Translations under genes and position numbers: made by a program
Assembly (NCBI GenBank): GCA_002405755.1
Contig: DHMK01000042.1
Coordinates: 5,974-22,556, forward strand
Direction: 5' to 3'
Length of the DNA: 16,583 nt
DNA from: Clostridiales bacterium UBA4644
GTDB taxonomy: Bacteria > Bacillota > Clostridia > Oscillospirales > Butyricicoccaceae
Notes under the pieces: model-generated
What the model saw: only the letters and a program-made list of their open reading frames with translations
The model's database searches: none
What the model was told of the DNA's origin: nothing
Shown here: positions 12,515 to 16,583 of the stretch, piece after piece
Numbering within the stretch: position 1 is the first letter of the stretch
Layout of the letters: every line of letters starts with the position of its first letter

Positions 12515-12823
12515 ATGAAGGTTATCTGGAAAAAGCCGGGAAAGCCGCCGGAGACGGCGGAGGTGGAGAACACGCCGGCGGCGCTGCAGGAGGCCGTGGG
12601 CGGGAGGATCGAGACGGTGCGCCTGGCGGAGGACGCCTGCATCGTGTGCAACGAGGAGGGCTGGCTGCAGCGGCTGCCCTATAACTGCAGGATCGGGGGA
12701 ATGCCGCTGGCGGGAGATGTTTTGCTGGTGGGCGTATGCGGGGAGGAGTTTTGCGATATCCCCGGGGACCCGGAAATGATCGGCCGCCTGGTCTTTGGCG
12801 AAGGCGGGAGGATCCGCCAATGA
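12515..12823 (+). CDS. DUF3846-domain phage protein
   Basis: The 102-residue protein matches the DUF3846 pattern from memory: an opening MKVIWKKPGK, ALQEAVGGRIETV in the middle (about 24-36), then CNEEGWLQRLPYN and a GDVLLVG strand. The family is common in phages and mobile elements of Firmicutes, and its function is not established to my knowledge. AAAAGGAGG lies 8 nt before the ATG, and a structured RNA candidate lies just upstream. It ends with an ATGA overlap to the next gene. Confidence 0.75.
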   Translation: MKVIWKKPGKPPETAEVENTPAALQEAVGGRIETVRLAEDACIVCNEEGWLQRLPYNCRIGGMPLAGDVLLVGVCGEEFCDIPGDPEMIGRLVFGEGGRIRQ

Positions 12824-13155
12824 GCAAAGGGACGCTGCGGCCGGAGGCGGGGGAGAAGGAGCGCCGGGGCGAGCGGATCCTCCGAAAGCGGGAGCAGGCG
12901 CTTCGGGGACGCTGCACGGCGGAGGAGATCGACAAGGAGGTCCGGGGCCGATGGACCAGCTCGGACTGCGGGAAATGCCGGTTTTCCGGCCAGTTTCTGG
13001 ACGGGAACGGCGCGGGGAGCGGGCATTATTGCGACTACCTGCGGATCCGCGGAACGCCAAGGCCCAAGGCGGGCTACGGACAGCCCTGCCCGGCGTTTAC
13101 ACCGGGGCGCCGGCGAAAAAGACGGAACGCAGCGGCGAAGGCGCCGTGCAGATAA
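12820..13155 (+). CDS. Small cysteine-rich phage protein, paralogue A
   Basis: The 111-residue protein has a basic, charged first half (about 1-50) and a cysteine-rich second half with CGKC, then CDYL, then CPAF, which is a plausible Cys4 zinc site. The same order (CxxC, CD-x-L, CP-x-F/Y) recurs in the gene at 13575-13763. ATG 12820 overlaps the previous stop by 4 nt, and GGGAGGA lies about 7 nt upstream. The C-terminus is very basic. Function unknown; nucleic acid binding is a reasonable guess. Confidence 0.65.
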   Translation: MSKGTLRPEAGEKERRGERILRKREQALRGRCTAEEIDKEVRGRWTSSDCGKCRFSGQFLDGNGAGSGHYCDYLRIRGTPRPKAGYGQPCPAFTPGRRRKRRNAAAKAPCR

Positions 13156-13170
13156 AAAGGAGGAACAACG

Positions 13171-13203
13171 ATGAAGTAGGAAGTATGGGAAAGCATCCGG
13201 CTG
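13171..13203 (+). other. Best-supported start of the next gene, interrupted by an in-frame amber codon
   Basis: AAGGAGG (about 13157-13163) stands 7 nt before ATG 13171, but the third codon is TAG (13177-13179). The frame then runs open (EVWESIRLM) straight into the HTH gene that can start at ATG 13204, 33 nt later in the same frame. This looks like a nonsense mutation near the start, a two-codon leader, or a recoded amber. Confidence 0.6.
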
Positions 13204-13578
13204 ATGCTCTGGGCCTGGGAGCTGGGGAGCGGGACGGCGCTGCCGCCGGGACTCCGGGAGGTGCTGGACAAGGCGGAGGAGCTGCTGGCCGGCGCAGCGG
13301 AGACCGGCGCGCTGATGGGCAGCGGGGAGGAGCCGGCAAAGGAAGCTCCGGCCCCAAGGCCGGAGACGGCGGAGGAGCCGGACCCTTTGGCAGTAAGGCT
13401 CCTGGACTATATGAAAAGCCGGGAGCTGAACGCCAGCCGGGTGGCAAAGGACCTGGGGTGCAACAGCCAGACGCTGCGGAACATCCTCACGGGAAAAACA
13501 GCGCCCTCCCGCCGGGTGGAGGCGGCGATCCGGGGGTATCTGGAGACGCGTGGACAGGAAGCTCCTGGGGCCGAATGA
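13204..13578 (+). CDS. HTH-domain phage protein with possible amber-truncated N-terminus
   Basis: From ATG 13204 the product is 124 residues: a helical N-terminus, a Pro/Ala/Glu-rich linker (about 40-60) and a C-terminal HTH (about 64-115, with ASRVAKDLGCNSQTLRNILTG), like those of small XRE regulators. There is no ribosome binding site just before 13204. The good site belongs to ATG 13171, whose frame is interrupted by TAG after two codons. Translation therefore depends on reinitiation, suppression or correction of the base. It overlaps the next gene by ATGA. Probable role: DNA-binding regulator. Confidence 0.6.
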   Translation: MLWAWELGSGTALPPGLREVLDKAEELLAGAAETGALMGSGEEPAKEAPAPRPETAEEPDPLAVRLLDYMKSRELNASRVAKDLGCNSQTLRNILTGKTAPSRRVEAAIRGYLETRGQEAPGAE

Positions 13579-13763
13579 CCCCGGAAGAGCGGGCCAGGGC
13601 GGAGACGCGGGGCGGCTGGGTGAAAAGCTGCCAGGGATGCCTGTGGCGAAACGGCGGTACCGGCACCTGCGACTTTCTGCTGCGCAACGGGCGGCGGAGG
13701 AGGAAGCCGGCGCGGTATGGCGGGGCATGCCCGGAATATGAAAAACGGCGAAAACCAAAATGA
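13575..13763 (+). CDS. Small cysteine-rich phage protein, paralogue B
   Basis: The 62-residue protein starts at an ATGA overlap with the previous gene and lacks a strong ribosome binding site, so it is probably translationally coupled. Its order CQGC, CDFL, CPEY, with a basic linker between the last two, repeats that of the gene at 12820-13155, which suggests a shared zinc-binding fold and duplication. It is followed by a terminator. Function unknown. Confidence 0.6.
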   Translation: MTPEERARAETRGGWVKSCQGCLWRNGGTGTCDFLLRNGRRRRKPARYGGACPEYEKRRKPK

Positions 13764-13785
13764 CACGAAGGAAACCGGATCCCAG

Positions 13786-13817
13786 AAAATCAGGGCCGCA
13801 GGGGCGGCTCTGATTTT
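13786..13817 (+). terminator. Intrinsic terminator ending the early operon
   Basis: A 14-bp stem (13786-13799 with 13804-13817, one G-U pair) with an AGGG loop starts 23 nt after the last small gene. It begins with AAAA and ends with TTTT, so it is nearly bidirectional, but the T-run is short. It separates the early genes from the Rep block. Confidence 0.75.
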
Positions 13818-13864
13818 GTGGCATTCGGCCCCGGAAACGGGAGGACGAAAGCGGCAGAGCAGCA

Positions 13865-13894
13865 CATAGAACGCGGGCGTGCGCGCGTTCTATG
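13865..13894. repeat. Perfect 11-bp inverted repeat upstream of the HUH Rep gene (candidate nicking origin)
   Basis: CATAGAACGCG (13865-13875) and CGCGTTCTATG (13884-13894) are perfectly complementary around an 8-nt loop GGCGTGCG. There is no T-tract. It lies 45 nt before the Rep start, where HUH proteins often have their hairpin recognition site. An operator for dimeric protein binding is the alternative. Confidence 0.5.
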
Positions 13895-13939
13895 CAGGCT
13901 CATAAGAGGCCTAAGTTTAGGAACGGAGGAGAGAGGGCG

Positions 13940-14719
13940 GTGAAGAAGGTGCGGCGGATCCTGCAGACAGGGAACATCCGGGAGGTCCGGGAGATGTATG
14001 TCCCGGAATCCTTCCGGCCAAGGGGACGGCGGAAGGGGCCTTCCCGCCGGAGCCAGGAAAAGAACAATCTGGACGCGGCCATCCGGGAAGCGGCGACGAT
14101 TTTGGACGCGAACTTTTTCTATGCCAGAGGAGACCGGCTGGTCACGCTGCGGTATGACGATGCGCACCTGCCCGAAACGGAGGAGCAGGCGCGGGAAAAC
14201 GAGACGCGGCTCATCGCCGTCTGCCGGCGGTGGGCAAAGAAGAACGGGAAGAGCTTCCGCTTTTTTGCCGTGACTTCGGACAAGAAGCGGAACGGAGACC
14301 CGGCGCGGCTGCATCATCATCTGGTGATCAGCGCCGTCCCGGCAGAGGTGCTGCGGGCGGCCTGGCCCTATGGCACGGTGGACGATCGGAGCCTCTGGGA
14401 CGAGGAGAGCCATGGAACGCTGGCGGCTTATCTGGTGAAGCAGGCCATCCGCGGAAGGAATGTGAAGAAATGGCGCAGCTCCCGGAACCTGGCCCGGACG
14501 GTGATGCTCTCGGAGCAGGAGGTTTTGCCGGAGAGCAAGTACCGGATCCCCAAGGGGGCGAAGGTCATCTGGCAGGGGGAATATGATCCGGCGATGGGGA
14601 AGCTGCTGCACCTGAAGCTGCGGATGCCGGAGAAGGAGGAAGCAGCTGACGCCGGGGCGAGGCCGGGAAGACGGCGGGCGGAGGGCCGGACGAGAGGAGG
14701 CGGCGGGCATGAAGTATAA
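13940..14719 (+). CDS. HUH-type (rolling-circle-like) replication protein
   Basis: The 259-residue protein shows the three motifs of single-tyrosine HUH Rep proteins of the phage REP_ORF2/G2P type: motif 1 LVTLRYDDAHLP (about 67-78), motif 2 RLHHHLVIS with metal-binding His125 and His127, and motif 3 YLVKQ with candidate nucleophile Tyr164 and Lys167. The following KKWRSSRNLAR is also typical of the group. Such proteins nick one strand to start rolling-circle replication. It is the only replication protein I recognise in the prophage part shown. GTG 13940 is preferred (GGAGGAGAG upstream); the alternative ATG 13892 lies in the hairpin without a ribosome binding site. The basic, Gly/Arg-rich C-terminus overlaps the next gene by 11 nt. 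Confidence 0.78.
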   Translation: MKKVRRILQTGNIREVREMYVPESFRPRGRRKGPSRRSQEKNNLDAAIREAATILDANFFYARGDRLVTLRYDDAHLPETEEQARENETRLIAVCRRWAKKNGKSFRFFAVTSDKKRNGDPARLHHHLVISAVPAEVLRAAWPYGTVDDRSLWDEESHGTLAAYLVKQAIRGRNVKKWRSSRNLARTVMLSEQEVLPESKYRIPKGAKVIWQGEYDPAMGKLLHLKLRMPEKEEAADAGARPGRRRAEGRTRGGGGHEV

Positions 14720-15113
14720 AACGGCGCTCCCTCCGGATGTGCGGGAGGTATGCGCAGCCCACGCCCGGGGCTATGAGCGGCAGAAGCGCATTCTTGCGCG
14801 GCGGCGGGCGGAGCTTTGCCAGCGGGGACGGCCGGAAGCGGGGGCGCTGGGGCTGGCGGAGCTGGAGCAGAGCGAGGAGAGCCGGAGCGTCCGGGCGGTG
14901 GAGCGGGCCATGGAGAAGGCGCTGGGAGACATCCAGAACGGGGAGATCCGCCGGGCGCTGGCAAGCGGGATCCTGCGGAATCTGGAAAACAGAAGGGCGT
15001 GGCCATATGAGCGCCTTTTTTTGCCATGCGTTGGGAAAAAGCTGTTTTACCGGAAGAAAAATCTCTTTCTGCTGGCGCTGGCGCGGGAGCTGGGCTATCG
15101 GGTGGAGCCGTAA
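14709..15113 (+). CDS. Phage protein, possible late-gene transcription regulator (RinA/ArpU-like position)
   Basis: The 134-residue basic helical protein has SRSVRAVERAM in the middle and a C-terminal segment (FLPCVGKKLFYRKKNLFLLALARELG) that resembles the sigma-region-4-like end of RinA/ArpU-type late activators. It lies where these regulators usually lie, just before the terminase genes, and a strong terminator follows 49 nt downstream. GAGGAGG lies before ATG 14709, which overlaps the Rep stop. Similarity is from memory and modest, so the role is tentative. Confidence 0.5.
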   Translation: MKYKTALPPDVREVCAAHARGYERQKRILARRRAELCQRGRPEAGALGLAELEQSEESRSVRAVERAMEKALGDIQNGEIRRALASGILRNLENRRAWPYERLFLPCVGKKLFYRKKNLFLLALARELGYRVEP

Positions 15114-15162
15114 AAAGTGGGCGCCGCTGCCAGCATTGAAGCTGATAACATGAAAGCATGAG

Positions 15163-15192
15163 GAAGCATCGCAGGGGCGGTGCTTCTTTTTT
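15163..15192 (+). terminator. Strong intrinsic terminator before the terminase genes
   Basis: A 10-bp stem (15163-15172 with 15177-15186, one G-U pair), an AGGG loop and a run of six T (15187-15192) make a classical terminator. It separates the regulator gene from the packaging genes, so late genes need a separate promoter or antitermination. The loop and closing pairs (CGC-AGGG-GCG) are the same as in the terminator at 13786. Confidence 0.88.
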
Positions 15193-15200
15193 GGCAGGGA

Positions 15201-15254
15201 GGGGTTTTTCCCCACGGCAGGCGCGCACGGCGCGCGGGCATATGCGCGGGAGAC
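15201..15254. other. Palindrome-rich leader of the terminase genes
   Basis: Between the terminator and the small terminase gene lie GGGG-TTTTT-CCCC (15201-15213) and GCGCGC-ACG-GCGCGC (15221-15235), then a further GCGCG-rich stretch with GCATATGC (15238-15245). This is the usual location of cos or pac sites and of late promoters. No promoter boxes are clear, so I name no function. Confidence 0.35.
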
Positions 15255-15283
15255 CCTGAAACGCGGCGAAAGGAGGCGGCCGG

Positions 15284-15784
15284 ATGGGCAGGCCGAAAAA
15301 GTACACAAGAAAAGGGCTTCGGGAAGCGCTGGAGCGGTATTTTCGCAGCATCTCCCGCACGGTGACGGCGCGGGACGCGGTGGGCAGGATCCTCCGGAAC
15401 GACGACGGCGAGGAGATCCGGACGGTGGAATACGGGGTGCCGCCCAGCATCACGGGGCTGTGCCTGTATCTCGGCATCGACCGGAGCACCTGGCAGAACT
15501 ACTGCGACAGCCGGGAGATGGCGGACCTGTGCAGAGAAGCGCGGCTGCGCATCGAGGCTTATCTGGAGCAGGAGCTTCTGACCCGGAAGAAGGGGCTGCA
15601 GGGCGTGATCTTCAACCTGCAGAACAACTATGGCTGGAAGGAGAAGCGGGAGGTAGAGCTGGGGGACAAGACCCGCGGGGCCATCCCAGACGCCAGCATC
15701 GGAGAGAAGCTGGCCGCCATCGCGGCGGCGCAGGCGGCGGCCGGGGAGATCCTTGCGGAGGGATCGGGCCGTGAAGAAGGCTGA
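15284..15784 (+). CDS. terS: Terminase small subunit (DNA-packaging protein)
   Basis: The 166-residue protein starts with a basic GRPKKYT segment and carries a HTH-like region (ITGLCLYLGIDRSTWQNYC, about 63-81) followed by a helical oligomerisation part (EARLRIEAYLEQELL) and FNLQNNYGW, as in gp3-type DNA-packaging proteins of Firmicutes phages. It would bind the packaging site and recruit the large subunit. AAAGGAGG lies 8 nt before the ATG. The 3' end overlaps the large-subunit gene by 14 nt. Confidence 0.85.
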   Translation: MGRPKKYTRKGLREALERYFRSISRTVTARDAVGRILRNDDGEEIRTVEYGVPPSITGLCLYLGIDRSTWQNYCDSREMADLCREARLRIEAYLEQELLTRKKGLQGVIFNLQNNYGWKEKREVELGDKTRGAIPDASIGEKLAAIAAAQAAAGEILAEGSGREEG

Positions 15785-16583
15785 GCTGCAGGAGCTTGAC
15801 CGGCTCTACAGGATCGCCCTCTGGTATAACCGGCTGCGGGAGAGCAGCAACGAGGCCTTTCTGCCGCTGTTTGCGGACGAGCACCGGTACCTGGTGCTGA
15901 AGGGCGGAGGCGGCTCGGGCAAATCCATCTTCGCGGGGCGGAAGGTGCTGGAGCGGGTGACCTCGGAGCCGGGGCACCGGTGGCTGGTGTGCCGCAAGGT
16001 GGGGAAGACGCTGCGGGAGAGCTGCTTCAAGCAGCTTTTGGGGCAGCTGGCGGAGTTCTATCCGGACAGCGGATACAAGGCGAACAAATCCGACATGGCC
16101 ATCTCGTTCCGCAACGGCAGCGAGATCATCTTTGCGGGACTGGACGATGTGGAGAAGCTGAAATCCATCTACAACATCACGGGGATCTGGATCGAGGAGG
16201 CCAGCGAGCTTCTGGAAAGCGACTTCAACCAGCTGGACATCCGACTGCGCGGCCGGACGCGGGAATACCAGCAGATCATCCTGAGCTTCAACCCCGTCAG
16301 CATCCGGCACTGGCTGAAGAAGCGCTTTTTTGACCGGAAGGATCCCCGGGCGCGGGTGCATGAGAGCACCTACCGGGACAACCGCTTTCTGGACGCGGCG
16401 GCCATCCGGACGCTGGAGGGCTTTCGGGAGACGGACGAGTATTATTACCAGGTCTATTGCCTGGGGATGTGGGGCGTGACCGGCAAAACGGTATTCGACG
16501 GCAAAGCCATCGGCCGGCGGCTGCAGGAGCTGGAGCCGCCGGTGCGCACCGGCCTTTTCGCATACACGGACGACGGGCTGCGG
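15771..16583 (+). CDS. terL: Terminase large subunit (partial, C-terminus outside window)
   Basis: The 271 codons visible hold the ATPase domain of a Terminase_3-type large subunit: Walker A GGGGSGKS (45-52), Walker B GIWIEEASEL (138-147, with acidic residues 142-143) and the coupling motif SFNP (about 172-175). The C-terminal RNase H-like nuclease domain begins near the right edge and is cut. It packages DNA into proheads. GTG 15771 has GGAGGGA about 9 nt upstream and overlaps the small-subunit stop, which fits coupled translation. The reading frame is open to the window end. Confidence 0.92.
   Translation, partial: MKKAELQELDRLYRIALWYNRLRESSNEAFLPLFADEHRYLVLKGGGGSGKSIFAGRKVLERVTSEPGHRWLVCRKVGKTLRESCFKQLLGQLAEFYPDSGYKANKSDMAISFRNGSEIIFAGLDDVEKLKSIYNITGIWIEEASELLESDFNQLDIRLRGRTREYQQIILSFNPVSIRHWLKKRFFDRKDPRARVHESTYRDNRFLDAAAIRTLEGFRETDEYYYQVYCLGMWGVTGKTVFDGKAIGRRLQELEPPVRTGLFAYTDDGLR

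Larger units (their letters stand above)
4619..16583. mobile_element. Tailed-phage prophage integrated at a tRNA 3' end (partial; right end outside window)
   Basis: The order tRNA tail, integrase, repressor, divergent control region, Cro-like gene, excisionase-like gene, early genes, Rep, small and large terminase is that of a temperate tailed phage. The host genes end at the tRNA tail. Terminase genes are present and open, so the packaging module looks intact as far as it is visible. Head, tail and lysis genes and the second attachment site would lie to the right. Confidence 0.9.

Noticed and set aside
12795..13763. A 322-codon plus-strand frame through the cysteine-rich and HTH genes
   Set aside because: Only the last 62 codons (from 13575) show conserved cysteines. 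The rest is Gly/Ala-rich shadow of the two genes in other frames.
14428..15489. Long minus-strand frames over the Rep, regulator and small terminase genes
   Set aside because: They are Pro/Ser/Arg-rich antisense products of GC-rich genes, cross a strong terminator and lack ribosome binding sites.
1..16583. CRISPR array, insertion sequence, rRNA or complete tRNA
   Set aside because: No regularly spaced direct repeats, transposase motifs, rRNA segments or full cloverleaf could be found by reading both strands; only a tRNA 3' tail is present.

Overview
The window joins the edge of a bacterial chromosome (about 1-4640) to the left part of an integrated tailed-phage genome (about 4620 to beyond 16583). 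GC-rich coding, strong AGGAGG-type ribosome binding sites, consensus sigma-A promoters and the style of the phage genes suggest a gut-type Clostridia host (Oscillospiraceae-like). That assignment is inference, because no rRNA or marker gene is present.

Chromosomal part, all on the minus strand: a TetR-family regulator heads an apparent five-gene operon (TetR, isochorismatase-like cysteine hydrolase, cytidine-deaminase-like enzyme, four-to-six-pass membrane protein, CPBP membrane protease). It is driven by a perfect TTGACA-N17-TATAAT promoter with a 10-bp palindrome next to the -10. Beyond it, with its own promoter, is a MalT/LuxR-type STAND ATPase regulator cut by the left window edge.

Junction: at 4619-4642 lies the 3' tail of a tRNA (probably tRNA-Ser) on the minus strand, still followed by its own terminator but lacking the rest of the tRNA. 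This is the displaced half of an attachment site. The rebuilt tRNA should lie at the far, unseen end of the prophage.

Lysogeny block (minus strand, 4705-8851): tyrosine integrase, a large Upf1-like SF1 helicase with a coiled-coil insert, and a CI/LexA-like S24 repressor, arranged so that all three can be read from the repressor promoter. The divergent control region (8852-9003) holds two back-to-back sigma-A promoters and three copies of a TTGCGTAAATGCAA-like operator. A fourth copy overlaps the stop codon of the Cro-like gene.

Early/middle block (plus strand, 9004-13763): Cro-like HTH, small acidic proteins, an excisionase-like HTH protein, an HNH-like zinc protein, a DUF3846 protein, and several small cysteine-rich, probably zinc-binding proteins. 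Most overlap or nearly abut. Two GC-rich untranslated gaps (10229-10380 and 12365-12514) fold into multi-hairpin structures. One gene has an in-frame amber codon as its third codon (13177).

Replication/packaging block (13764-16583): a terminator, a perfect 11-bp inverted repeat, an HUH-type Rep protein (the only replication protein I recognise here), a putative late regulator, a second strong terminator, then the small and large terminase subunits, the latter cut by the right edge. The most notable points are the helicase placed where it would be expressed in the lysogen, the HUH Rep with an adjacent hairpin in a tailed prophage, the long structured RNA candidate, and the operator layout.
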